A stretch of 64,000 bases of DNA from JADGRF01 sp035274465 (GTDB lineage Bacteria; Myxococcota_A; Polyangia; Polyangiales; JAFGIB01). Shown one piece after another: positions 8,115 through 16,698 of this stretch. Below the pieces are notes generated by a model. That model searched no databases. It saw only the letters and a program-made list of their open reading frames with translations, and was not told the DNA's origin. The DNA lies in NCBI GenBank assembly GCA_035274465.1, contig DATEOF010000174.1:1-64000 (forward strand). Direction: 5' to 3'. The position numbers were made by a program, and so were the translations under genes. Position 1 is the stretch's first letter. Every line of letters starts with the position of its first letter.

Positions 8115-9035
8115 ATGCATGTGCGCGTGCTCGGGTCTGCGGCCGGTGGAGGGTTTCCACAGTGGAACTGCGGTTGCGAGAACTGTCGCGCGGCCCGTAG
8201 CGGCGCGCGCGACGTGGTCGCACGCACGCAGGAGTCCGTGGCGGTCAGCGCCGACGGCGAGAGCTGGTTCTTGCTCAACGCCTCGCCCGAGGTGCGCGCG
8301 CAGATCGAGAGCTTCCCGGCGCTCCATCCGCGCGCGCCGCGCCACAGCCCGATCGCCGGCATCGTGTTGACCAACGGCGACCTCGATCACTGCCTGGGCC
8401 TGCTGTCGCTGCGCGAGTCGTATCCGCTCGGCTTGTACGCGACGGCCAGCGTGGAGCGAGGCTTCCGCGAGGGCAACGTGCTGCACCGCACGCTGCAGCG
8501 CTTCGCGGGGCAGCTGCGCTTCGAGCCGCTCGAGTTGGCCCAGCCGCGGCCCCTGACGCGCGCCGACGGCAGCCCGAGCGGTCTGACGATCGAGGCCGTG
8601 CCAGTGCCGGGCAAGCTGCCGATCCACCTCGAGAAGACCAGCCAGCCCAGCGCCGAAGACAACATCGGCCTGTTGATCCGCGAGCCCGCGCGCGGCCGCA
8701 CGCTCGGCTACTTCCCCGCGGTCGCGGCCCCCTGCCCGCCGCTCACAGCTGCAGGTGCGGCGGTCGACTGTCTGTTCCTGGACGGGACGTTCTGGTCCAG
8801 CGACGAGCTGCCGCGGCTGGGGCTCGGCGAGAAGCGCGCCGAGGACATGGCGCACTGGCCGATCGGCGGCGAGCACGGCAGCCTGCAGTTCCTGCAGGGC
8901 CTTCTCGCGCCGCGCAAGATCTACATCCATATCAACAACACCAACCCGGTGCTGCGCAGCAACGGCAGCCAAGCCGCGCAGCTAACGGCGGCGGGCATCG
9001 AGCTGGCCCACGACGGACTGGAGTTCACGCTGTGA
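8115..9035 (+). CDS. pqqB: PqqB, PQQ biosynthesis metallo-beta-lactamase-fold hydroxylase
   Basis: A 306-residue protein of the usual PqqB length. The N-terminal block AGGGFPQWNC with the Cys-x-Cys-x-x-Cys structural zinc site (GCENC) is diagnostic. The metallo-beta-lactamase metal region reads LTNGDLDHCLGLLSLRE, and the end has HINNTNPVL as in other PqqB proteins. PqqB is known to hydroxylate the Glu-Tyr derived intermediate in PQQ synthesis using iron and oxygen. It begins 30 bases after pqqA and its stop overlaps the pqqC start. Confidence 0.95.
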   Translation: MHVRVLGSAAGGGFPQWNCGCENCRAARSGARDVVARTQESVAVSADGESWFLLNASPEVRAQIESFPALHPRAPRHSPIAGIVLTNGDLDHCLGLLSLRESYPLGLYATASVERGFREGNVLHRTLQRFAGQLRFEPLELAQPRPLTRADGSPSGLTIEAVPVPGKLPIHLEKTSQPSAEDNIGLLIREPARGRTLGYFPAVAAPCPPLTAAGAAVDCLFLDGTFWSSDELPRLGLGEKRAEDMAHWPIGGEHGSLQFLQGLLAPRKIYIHINNTNPVLRSNGSQAAQLTAAGIELAHDGLEFTL

Positions 9036-9739
9036 GCGCGCCCCTCTCGCGGGAAGACTTCATCGAGCAGCTGCGGGCCGAGGGCGCTCGGCGCTACCAC
9101 GATCACCACCCGTTCCACGTGGCGATGCACGCCGGCAAGCTCAGCCGCGAGCAGCTGCAGGCCTGGGTGCGCAACCGTTTCTACTACCAGACACGCATCC
9201 CGATCAAAGACGCGCTGATCCTGGCCAAGTCCGAGGACCCGGAGTTCCGCAGGCGCTGGATCCGCCGCATTCACGACCACGACGGCGAGCGGCCCGGTGA
9301 GGGCGGGCTCGCGCTCTGGCTGCGGCTGGCCACCGGCGTGGGCCTGGATCCCGACGAGGTCAATAGCCTGCGCGGGGTGTTGCCCGGCGTGCGCTTCGCC
9401 TGCGACGCCTACGTGCAGCTCGTGCGCGAGCGCAGCCTGCTGGAGGCGGTGGCCTCCTCGCTCACCGAGTTCTTCGCGCCGGACCTGATGTCGAAGCGCA
9501 TCGCCGCCTGGGAGCAGCACTACCCCTGGGTGCAGCCCGAGCTGCTGGCGTACTTCCGCTCGCGCGTGCCGCGCGCCCGCACCGACTCCGAGGAAGCGAT
9601 CGCCTACGTGGTCGAGCACGCCGCGAGCCGCGAGCAGCAAGCGGCCTGCGTGGCCGCGCTGATCCGCAAGACCGAGATCCTGTGGGGCCTTCTGGACTGT
9701 GTCACGCTGGCGCACGCGCCCGAGCTGATGCGGCCATGA
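9032..9739 (+). CDS. pqqC: PqqC, pyrroloquinoline-quinone synthase
   Basis: A 235-residue cofactor-less oxidase that performs the final ring closure and eight-electron oxidation to PQQ. It is recognised from NRFYYQTRIPIKDALI at about 48-63, the HDHDG segment near 90, and the helical bundle layout with conserved His and Arg residues. It starts with GTG at 9032 overlapping the pqqB stop (GTGA), which indicates translational coupling, and its own stop overlaps the pqqD ATG. Confidence 0.95.
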   Translation: MSAPLSREDFIEQLRAEGARRYHDHHPFHVAMHAGKLSREQLQAWVRNRFYYQTRIPIKDALILAKSEDPEFRRRWIRRIHDHDGERPGEGGLALWLRLATGVGLDPDEVNSLRGVLPGVRFACDAYVQLVRERSLLEAVASSLTEFFAPDLMSKRIAAWEQHYPWVQPELLAYFRSRVPRARTDSEEAIAYVVEHAASREQQAACVAALIRKTEILWGLLDCVTLAHAPELMRP

Positions 9740-10017
9740 TCGACAAGGCGAAAAAGCCACGCCTCGCCAGCAAGGTGCGGCTGCGCTTCGATCGCCACAG
9801 CCAACGCCACATGCTGGTCTACCCCGACCGGGGCATGGAGTTGAACCCGAGCGCGGCGAGCATCCTAGAGCTGTGCACGGGCGAAAACAGCATTCAGACC
9901 ATCGTCGAGCGGCTGACTGCAGCCACAGGCGGCGATCCGGGCCAAGTCGAGGCGGACGTGCAAAGCTTCCTGGGCGCGCTGCTCGAGCGCGCGCTGATCC
10001 GCCTGGACCATGACTGA
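9736..10017 (+). CDS. pqqD: PqqD, PqqA-binding chaperone
   Basis: A 93-residue protein of the RiPP recognition element fold that presents PqqA to the radical-SAM enzyme PqqE. Typical features are the Pro-Arg-Leu start, the strand LVYPDRGMELN, and the AxxILELC helix followed by a winged-helix-like tail. The ATG overlaps the pqqC stop (ATGA), and the end overlaps pqqE by eight bases, so the genes are tightly coupled. PqqD and PqqE are separate here, not fused as in some organisms. Confidence 0.92.
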   Translation: MIDKAKKPRLASKVRLRFDRHSQRHMLVYPDRGMELNPSAASILELCTGENSIQTIVERLTAATGGDPGQVEADVQSFLGALLERALIRLDHD

Positions 10018-11110
10018 AGCGCCGAAAGCTCCACGGCCGTACACGCTCGTCGCCGAGCTCACGTACCGCTGTCCGCTGCGCTGTGCCTATTGCAGCAACC
10101 CCGTGCACTACCCCGGCGCGCGCAACGAGCTCGACACGACAGCCTGGCAACAGCTGTTCGCGGAGGCCGAAGCGCTGGGCGTGGTGCAGCTGCACTTGAC
10201 CGGCGGCGAGCCGCTGCTGCGGCGTGACCTCGAAGAACTGGTCAGCAGCGCGCGGGCGATCGGCCTCTACACGAGCTTGATCACCAGCGCCACGCCGCTG
10301 GCTCGCGAGCGGCTCGAGACGCTCGCGCAGCGCGGGCTGGACCACGTCCAGATCTCCGTGCAGGGCCTGCGCGATGCCGATGCGCTGCGCATCGCCGGCC
10401 GCTCCTGGCTGCCGGCCAAGCTGAACGCCGCGCGCTGGGTGCGCGAGCTCGGCCTGCCGCTGACGCTGAACGTGGTGCTGCACCGCGAGAACATCGAGCA
10501 GGTGCCGCAGCTGGTCGACCTCGCGCTCGAGCTCGGCGCCGAGCGGCTCGAGCTCGCCAACACGCAGTACCTCGGCTGGGCGCTCGAAAACCGCCTGGCG
10601 TTGTTGCCCAGCGCGGCGCAGATCGAGGCCGCGCGCGAGGCCGCGGCCAGCGCGCGCGACCAGCATCGCGGCAAGCTCGAGATCCTGTTCGTGCTGCCGG
10701 ACTATCAGGCGGACGTGGTTCGGCCGTGCATGCAGGGCTGGGCGCGCCGCTACATCGTGGTCAGCCCGGACGGCATGATCCTGCCTTGCCATCAGGCCCA
10801 CACGCTGCCGGGCTTGACCTGGGAGCGCGCGGGGCAGCGGCCGCTGCGAGAGATCTGGACGCACTCGGAGGCGCTCAATGCGTTCCGCGGTGAAGCCTGG
10901 ATGCCCGAGCCCTGCCGCAGCTGCGAGCGGCGGACGCAAGACTTCGGGGGCTGCAGGTGCCAGGCGTTCGCGCTGACCGGCAAGGCCGCAGCGACGGATC
11001 CCGCGTGTCCGCTCTCGCCGGATCACGGGCTGATCGGCGAAGCTCGCTTGCGTTCTGCGGGTATGCGCGAGGTGGTCGAGCTCAAGCGCCGCCGGGTCCC
11101 CTGGCGTTGA
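10010..11110 (+). CDS. pqqE: PqqE, radical-SAM PqqA peptide cyclase
   Basis: A 366-residue radical SAM/SPASM enzyme that forms the carbon-carbon bond between Glu and Tyr of PqqA. The SAM-cluster motif CxxxCxxC is at Cys21, Cys25, Cys28; GGEPLLRRDLEEL is the SAM-binding region. The C-terminal SPASM region has the expected cysteines for auxiliary clusters (CHQAH near 263, then the run around CRSCERR, GGCRCQAF and DPACPLSPDH). It ends the pqqABCDE block. No pqqF/pqqG protease and no PQQ-dependent dehydrogenase are present in the window, so precursor processing and the user enzymes must lie elsewhere. Confidence 0.95.
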   Translation: MTEAPKAPRPYTLVAELTYRCPLRCAYCSNPVHYPGARNELDTTAWQQLFAEAEALGVVQLHLTGGEPLLRRDLEELVSSARAIGLYTSLITSATPLARERLETLAQRGLDHVQISVQGLRDADALRIAGRSWLPAKLNAARWVRELGLPLTLNVVLHRENIEQVPQLVDLALELGAERLELANTQYLGWALENRLALLPSAAQIEAAREAAASARDQHRGKLEILFVLPDYQADVVRPCMQGWARRYIVVSPDGMILPCHQAHTLPGLTWERAGQRPLREIWTHSEALNAFRGEAWMPEPCRSCERRTQDFGGCRCQAFALTGKAAATDPACPLSPDHGLIGEARLRSAGMREVVELKRRRVPWR

Positions 11111-11174
11111 CCACATCTGTATACCTCCTGCGCCCCGCTGTTTCGTGCGATCGTCAGCCGACGTGGAGGGCACC

Positions 11175-12986
11175 ATGCTCAGCGCGCGTTGGTGGGCGTT
11201 ACTGGCGTTCCTGGCAGTCCTGATCCCGCAGCCGAGGGCGGCGGAAGCCTGCGGCGGCTTCTTCTGCGGGTTTCAGCCGGTCGATCAGACGGCCGAGCGC
11301 ATCGTGTTCAAGGTCAACGAGAACTCGGTGACCATGGTCACGCAGATCGCCTACACCGGCGCGGCTGCGGACTTCGCCTGGGTGCTGCCGTTGGGCGAGA
11401 TCCCGGACGTGAAGAGCCTGGCAGTGTTTCCGCAACGCGCGTTGACCGCGCTGGATGCGAACACCGGGCCGCAGTTCCAGATGCCGGAGTCGTGCTCCAC
11501 CGGTTTGGACAGCTTCGGTGGCGCGCGTGCCGCGGCGGGGTCAGCCGTTCCCCAGGCCGACGACGCGAGCGGCGTGACGGTGCACTTTCGCGCCGAGGTC
11601 GGGCCGTACGACGTGGCCGCGATCGAGTCCAAGGATCCGATGGCGCTCTACGACTGGCTGCGACAGAACAGCTTCAACGTGACCGAGATCATGCTGCCGT
11701 ACATCCGTATCTATACCGCGGAGGGCATGAAGTTCATCGCGCTCAAGCTGCAGAAGATGAAGGACGTCAGCGACATTCAACCGTTCCGCTTCGATCTGCC
11801 CGGCAACTCGCCGTCGATCCCGCTGCGCATGACCGCGCTGGCCGCAGAGCCCGAGATGAGCGTGCTCGTATTCGTCTTCGGCAATGAGCGCTGGAACGGC
11901 GCAAACTGGCCCGACGTGAAGATCGACGACAAGAAGATCTCGTGGAACGCCCGGAGCTATCCGATCAAGACCAACTGGGCCGCGCTGGTCGCGCGCGGCA
12001 TCGACGAGGCCGGAGGTCGCGGCTGGGTGACCGAGCTGGCCGGAAGCAGTGCCTCGCTGAAGGCGTCGATCACGAGCTCGGGCTTCCGCACGCCCGAAGA
12101 CATGGCCGCTGGCGCGATGCTGAGCTCGCTGATCGGCGACTCGACCTACGTGTCGCGCCTGTACGCGCGGCTGTCCGCCGAGGAGATGACCAGCGATCCG
12201 ATCTTCCACAAGGTCGCGACGGGCGACGTGTCCAGGGTCCACATGCTGCCGCGCTTCGCCGACAACCAGGACCTGTGCATGGACATCAACGTCCCGCCCG
12301 ACCCGTGTTTGTTCGCGAGCTGCGGCGCGGGCGGCATCTGCCGGCCGGTAATGCCCGCGGGCGCGACGCAGGCGAGTCAGGCGGTCGCGGGCTGCGGCTG
12401 CCTGCCGGGTGCTACCGCGCGCACCACGCTCGATCCCGCGAGCGTGAGCCTGCAAGCTTCCGGCGGCCCCGCCGCGACGGTGGTCTGCCAGGACGCACGC
12501 ATGTCGTTCGTCAACCCCGGCGACACGATGCCGGACGGCTCGAAGATGGGCGATCCGTGCCTGAACTTCGACTGCGGCGAAAACGGCGCGTGCGTGGCCG
12601 TGAACATGACGCCGACCTGCATGTGCGACGAGGGGTTCGTCGCGATCGGCAGCTTCGACTCCGCCGGAGCGCGCAGCACCTCGTGCAGGAAGCCGATGAT
12701 CACGGTGCCCGCCCCGTTCTACCAACAGCGCCTACCCGACCTGCCGGCCGCGCTGCCCGGCGGCCGCAAGATGGCGAGCTCCAAGCTCCCGGTCATCCAG
12801 CCGAGCATGGACGACCTCGGCTCGCACGACGGAGCGCTGCCAGAGGCGGCGATTGGAGACGACGAGGAAGACGACGGCTGCGGTGTCGCCGCCGTCGGTG
12901 GCAGACGCGGCGCGAGCGCTTGCGGCTTCATCCTCGCGCTCACGCTGCTGACCTTCGTGCGCCGCCGTCGTGTCCGCCGCTCGTAG
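11175..12986 (+). CDS. DUF2330 surface protein with EGF-like Cys region and MYXO-CTERM-like anchor
   Basis: A 603-residue exported protein. The ATG at 11175 is chosen because GGAGG precedes it by six bases and a Sec signal starts there (ending Arg-Ala-Ala-Glu-Ala). The DUF2330 domain follows: ACGGFFC, the QTAERIVF segment and DFAWVLPLGEIPDV. Around residues 370-520 two Cys-rich EGF-like modules occur (DPCLFASCGAGGICRP and DPCLNFDCGENGACV). The C-terminus has an Asp/Glu tract, DGCGVAAVGG, a hydrophobic stretch and RRRRVRR, the arrangement of a MYXO-CTERM sorting signal. Such proteins are expected on the myxobacterial outer surface; the function of DUF2330 is unknown. Confidence 0.85.
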   Translation: MLSARWWALLAFLAVLIPQPRAAEACGGFFCGFQPVDQTAERIVFKVNENSVTMVTQIAYTGAAADFAWVLPLGEIPDVKSLAVFPQRALTALDANTGPQFQMPESCSTGLDSFGGARAAAGSAVPQADDASGVTVHFRAEVGPYDVAAIESKDPMALYDWLRQNSFNVTEIMLPYIRIYTAEGMKFIALKLQKMKDVSDIQPFRFDLPGNSPSIPLRMTALAAEPEMSVLVFVFGNERWNGANWPDVKIDDKKISWNARSYPIKTNWAALVARGIDEAGGRGWVTELAGSSASLKASITSSGFRTPEDMAAGAMLSSLIGDSTYVSRLYARLSAEEMTSDPIFHKVATGDVSRVHMLPRFADNQDLCMDINVPPDPCLFASCGAGGICRPVMPAGATQASQAVAGCGCLPGATARTTLDPASVSLQASGGPAATVVCQDARMSFVNPGDTMPDGSKMGDPCLNFDCGENGACVAVNMTPTCMCDEGFVAIGSFDSAGARSTSCRKPMITVPAPFYQQRLPDLPAALPGGRKMASSKLPVIQPSMDDLGSHDGALPEAAIGDDEEDDGCGVAAVGGRRGASACGFILALTLLTFVRRRRVRRS

Positions 12987-13449
12987 CTGCGCAGCCCTGT
13001 TGCTCGCCGGTCTGCTCGCCTGTTCCAGCGAAGCCGACAGCGGCAGCATCGAAGCCGAGCTCGGCCAGGGCGAGATCGAATTCGCGCCCCTCGCCGAGGA
13101 CGACACCCTGCCCTACGCCGCCGGCTCCCAGGGCGGACACCACGTCTTCATCAGCTTCCGCGCGCGCGGCATCGATCCCGAGCGCGTCCTGGTCAGCGTC
13201 GAGACCACGATCGAAGATCGCCCGAAGCTCACGCTACGCCGCGAAGGTCGAGTCAACTTCGAGCCGAGCGGCAAAGACACGCACGACTACGCCGGCTGGC
13301 CCGCGCAAATCCTGCTCGCACCGTGCCACGAGGGCGAGCGCGCCCACATCGCGGCCACCCTCACCGATCGCGAAGACCGATCGGTCGACCTCGAGCGCTG
13401 GATCCGCATCGGCGAAGGCCCCGAGCCCTCGGCGATGCTCTGCGACTAA
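12970..13449 (+). CDS. Lipoprotein, function unknown
   Basis: A 159-residue lipoprotein starting with GTG at 12970, overlapping the last 17 bases of the DUF2330 gene. The signal ends at Leu-Leu-Ala-Cys. The mature part is acidic, begins Glu/Asp/Ser-rich, and is predicted mainly beta from its alternation (HHVFISFRARGI, RVLVSVETTI); two Cys near the C-terminus may pair. No family is recognised. The overlap suggests co-expression with the DUF2330 protein and possibly a shared surface location. Confidence 0.7.
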   Translation: MSAARSCAALLLAGLLACSSEADSGSIEAELGQGEIEFAPLAEDDTLPYAAGSQGGHHVFISFRARGIDPERVLVSVETTIEDRPKLTLRREGRVNFEPSGKDTHDYAGWPAQILLAPCHEGERAHIAATLTDREDRSVDLERWIRIGEGPEPSAMLCD

Positions 13450-16124
13450 CCCGTGTTGCGCATGCCGGCGGCGATACCGTTCACGGTGACCAACAGCGCG
13501 TCCCACAGGCGCGGATCGTCGGTCGCGCGCGCACGGCGCAGCAGCTCGGCTTGCAGCACGTTCAACGGATCCACGTACGGGTTGCGCAGCTCGATCGTAC
13601 GCTGCAGCTCGGGATCGCCTCCGAGCAACTCGGTCTGTGCCTTGGCCCGCAAGATCGAGGCGATCGTGCTGCGGCAACTCGCGCGCAGCTCCTGCCCGAG
13701 CGGTCGCAGATCATCCGAGACCAACACGCGATCGTAGTACGCCGCGATGTCTGGGTCTGCCTTCGCCAGCACCATCTCCAGCAGATCCAGCAGCGAGCGG
13801 AAGAACGGCCAGTCGCGCGCCAGCGCGCGCAGCTGCGACTCGGCGCCCTCCTCGAACAACACCATCAACGCCTCGCCCGCGCCCAGCCACGCCGGCAGGT
13901 GCAGGCGCGTCTGGGTCCAGGCGAAGATCCAGGGGATCGCGCGCAGGCTGCCCAGATCGACCGTGCCGTTGTTGCGGCGCGCCGGACGGCTGCCGATGTT
14001 CAACCTGCCGAGCTCGCCGATCGGCGTGGCCAGCGTGAAGTAGCGCATGAAGTCCGGACCCTGCACCACGCGCCGGTATGCGCCCGTGGACAGCCGCCCG
14101 AGGCGCTGCATCAACGTGCGCTGATCGGGCGTGGGCGCAGCTGGCGGCTGCAGGGTGGCCTCGAGCGTGGCGTTCACGTACAGCTCGAAGCTCTCGACCG
14201 CCACGTCGGGCAGACCGAACAGCGTCTCCATCGTCTCGCCCTGGATGGTCACGCGCAGGCGCGAGTCCACCGAGCCGGGCGGCTGCGACAGGATCGCGAG
14301 GTAGATCGGGCCACCGCCGCGACCGATCGTGCCGCCGCGGCCGTGGAACAGCGTGAGCTTGATGTCGTGCGCGCGGCAGGCCGTCACCACGTCTTCCTGC
14401 GCCGTGAACAGCGACCAGGCCGACGCCACACGGCCCGCGTCCTTGGTCGAGTCCGAGTAGCCGATCATCACCTCTTGCTCGCCGCGGATCAGCTCGCGGT
14501 ACGCCGGGATCTCGAGCAAGCTCTCGAGCACCGCGCCCGCGTTCTCCAGATCGGCCAGCGTCTCGAACAACGGCACGACGCGCAGGTACGGCTTGACCCC
14601 CGCCTCGCGCTGCAACAGGTACACCGCGAGCACGTCCGAGGCACGCGTGGCCATCGAGATCACGTAGGCGCCAAAGCACTCGGCCGGCCCCTTGGCACAC
14701 ACCGCCAGCGTCGCCAGCACCTCGGTCAGCAGCGGATCGTCCGGCAGCTCGCGCGGCAACAGCGGGCGCTTGGACTTGAGCTCGCGCACCAAAAACTCGA
14801 TGCGCTGGGCCTCCGGCCACTCGAGGTAGCTGCCGAGGTCGAGCGCTTGCGTGATGGCGTCGATGGCCCGCGCGTGCACCGAGGACTCCTGGCGGATGTC
14901 GAGGCGCGTGAGCGACAGGCCGAACACGCTCACCCTGCGCAACACGTCCAGCAAGCGCCCGTCGGCCACGCTGTGTGCTCCGACCTGGATCAGCGAGTAA
15001 TAGCAAAGCGACAGCGCGTCGAACAACTCCGACACGCGATCGTACGGCTTCGCCTCGAGCACCACGCGCTGCGGCCGCTCCGAGCTGATCAGCTGGCGGC
15101 CATCGCTCGGGGCGTCGCCGCGCGCCTTGATCAACTCAGCCTCGCAGAAGCGCTGCGTGGCGCCGAGCCGCGTCATCGCTTCCTTGATCACGGCACGGTA
15201 AGGCTCGGCGGTGTCGCCCGCGCGCTCTTGCAGCTGTGGGCTGCAGCGCGACAGCGAGAGCTCGTCGTGCAGCAGCTCGAGCTCGTGGTAGTAGAGCTCG
15301 GCGGCTTCCCAGCGCGACAAAAGACACACTTGCTCGGTCACCTTGGCGGTGACGTTGGGGTTGCCGTCGCGGTCGCCGCCCATCCAGGAACCGAAGCGCA
15401 GCGGCGCGACCTCGAGCGGCAGGCCGCTGCCCGTGACCTCGCGCATCGCTTGATCGAAGCGGCGCAGATACCCGGCCACCGCGTCCCACAGGATCTGGTC
15501 GAACAGCACCAGTCCGGCGCGGGCCTCTTCCACCGGCGTCGGACGCTTGCGCCGCAGCTCGTCGGTCTCCCACAGCGCGGTGATCTCGCGGCGCAGGCTC
15601 TCCAGAGTCTCTTCGCGCTCGGCGGGCAAGAGATCCGCGCTCTCGCCGCGAGCCAGCGCGGCGGCGATGCGCCGGTGCTTCTGCAGCAACGTGCGGCGGA
15701 GCGTCTGCGTGGGGTGGGCAGTCAGCACCAACTCCACGCGCAGGTTCGAGATGGCTTCGAGGACCTGGCTGGCGGGTACGCCGCGCTCCACGAAGCTGCG
15801 CAGCTCGCGCATGCTGGCCGAGACGCTGCCGGGCTCGGCCTGGCGCGCGCGGTACGTGCGCACGCGGTTGTGCTGCTCGGCGATATTGGCCAGCGCGAGG
15901 AAGTGCGCGAATGCGCGGCACAGCGGCAACGCCTGGTCGGCGTCGAGCGATGCCAACAGGCCGCGCAGCGCCTCGGCATCTTCCGCGCTACCAGAACGCG
16001 CCCGCGTCGCGTACGACACCACTTCCTCGAGCAGCGCCGGCAGGCGCGGATCCTGCTGCGTGCGCAAGATCTCGTTCAGTAGATCGGCGAGCAACTTGAC
16101 GTCGGCCTGCAAGGCAGCGTCCAC
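13446..16124 (-). CDS. ppc: Phosphoenolpyruvate carboxylase
   Basis: An 892-residue enzyme making oxaloacetate from PEP and bicarbonate, feeding the TCA cycle. Length and motifs fit bacterial Ppc: LTAHPTQTLRR with the catalytic His near 141, GSWMGGDRDGNPNVT, the MIGYSDSTKDAG segment, LFHGRGGTIGRGGGP (PEP/bicarbonate loop), and the conserved C-terminus GIAAGMRNTG. The long reading frame on the opposite strand is a codon-bias artefact. It converges with the small lipoprotein gene, overlapping it by four bases at the 3-prime ends. Confidence 0.97.
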   Translation of the reverse strand: MDAALQADVKLLADLLNEILRTQQDPRLPALLEEVVSYATRARSGSAEDAEALRGLLASLDADQALPLCRAFAHFLALANIAEQHNRVRTYRARQAEPGSVSASMRELRSFVERGVPASQVLEAISNLRVELVLTAHPTQTLRRTLLQKHRRIAAALARGESADLLPAEREETLESLRREITALWETDELRRKRPTPVEEARAGLVLFDQILWDAVAGYLRRFDQAMREVTGSGLPLEVAPLRFGSWMGGDRDGNPNVTAKVTEQVCLLSRWEAAELYYHELELLHDELSLSRCSPQLQERAGDTAEPYRAVIKEAMTRLGATQRFCEAELIKARGDAPSDGRQLISSERPQRVVLEAKPYDRVSELFDALSLCYYSLIQVGAHSVADGRLLDVLRRVSVFGLSLTRLDIRQESSVHARAIDAITQALDLGSYLEWPEAQRIEFLVRELKSKRPLLPRELPDDPLLTEVLATLAVCAKGPAECFGAYVISMATRASDVLAVYLLQREAGVKPYLRVVPLFETLADLENAGAVLESLLEIPAYRELIRGEQEVMIGYSDSTKDAGRVASAWSLFTAQEDVVTACRAHDIKLTLFHGRGGTIGRGGGPIYLAILSQPPGSVDSRLRVTIQGETMETLFGLPDVAVESFELYVNATLEATLQPPAAPTPDQRTLMQRLGRLSTGAYRRVVQGPDFMRYFTLATPIGELGRLNIGSRPARRNNGTVDLGSLRAIPWIFAWTQTRLHLPAWLGAGEALMVLFEEGAESQLRALARDWPFFRSLLDLLEMVLAKADPDIAAYYDRVLVSDDLRPLGQELRASCRSTIASILRAKAQTELLGGDPELQRTIELRNPYVDPLNVLQAELLRRARATDDPRLWDALLVTVNGIAAGMRNTG

Positions 16125-16226
16125 CGTGCACCTCCGTCGAACAAACTAGCGAGGGCTCATTTCGAGCGTCTTTCGAGTATGCATCGCAGCACGTCACCAG
16201 CTAGGTTCTTTGCTACGCTGCCGGCC

Positions 16227-16643
16227 ATGGCAGACACCATCTTCGGCAAAATTATCCGCGGCGAGTTGCCGTGCCACCGTGTCTACGAGGATGAACAGGT
16301 GCTGGCGTTCCTCGATATCGCACCGCTCAGCCGCGGCCATACCTTGGTGATCCCCAAGGAGCCCGCAGTCACGCTGGATGAGCTGTCCGACACCGCTGCG
16401 GCTGCGATCGGCCGTGCCCTGCCGCGTATCAGTCGCGCGGTGCTCGCCGCGACCGGCGCGACCGCCTACAACCTGCTGCAGAACAACGGCGCGAGCGCGC
16501 ATCAAGCCGTGTTCCACGTGCACTTCCACATCATCCCGAAGTATGCCGACGGCAGCGGGCTCGGGATCGGCTGGAAACCTGTCAGCTTCGATCACGGCGA
16601 TGGCAAGGCGCTGGCTGCGCAAATCACGAACGCCATGAAGTAA
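16227..16643 (+). CDS. HIT family protein
   Basis: A 138-residue histidine-triad nucleotide hydrolase-type protein. The HIT motif is His97-Val-His99-Phe-His101-Ile-Ile, preceded by the usual Gly-Ala-Ser-Ala-His-Gln helix region; the N-terminus (FGKIIRGELP and ALDIAP-type LAFLDIAPLSRGH) is standard. Members hydrolyse nucleoside phosphoramidates or dinucleotides. The start at 16227 is chosen because homologues begin at MxDTIFGKI; the frame continues upstream to 16179 without support. It is divergent from ppc. Confidence 0.92.
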   Translation: MADTIFGKIIRGELPCHRVYEDEQVLAFLDIAPLSRGHTLVIPKEPAVTLDELSDTAAAAIGRALPRISRAVLAATGATAYNLLQNNGASAHQAVFHVHFHIIPKYADGSGLGIGWKPVSFDHGDGKALAAQITNAMK

Positions 16644-16698
16644 GCTGCGCAACAATCGTGGGTTGCGTCCTGGCCTAGAATCGCTAAACCCAGGCCCG

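Noticed and set aside
8921..11176. Long minus-strand frame over pqqB-pqqE (751 codons)
   Set aside because: All the underlying plus-strand genes have strong family motifs; the antisense frame has none.
13323..16082. Very long plus-strand frame opposite ppc (919 codons)
   Set aside because: Opposite-strand frame over a clear ppc gene; its Arg/His/Gln-rich sequence is what high-GC codon bias produces, with no domain or ribosome site.
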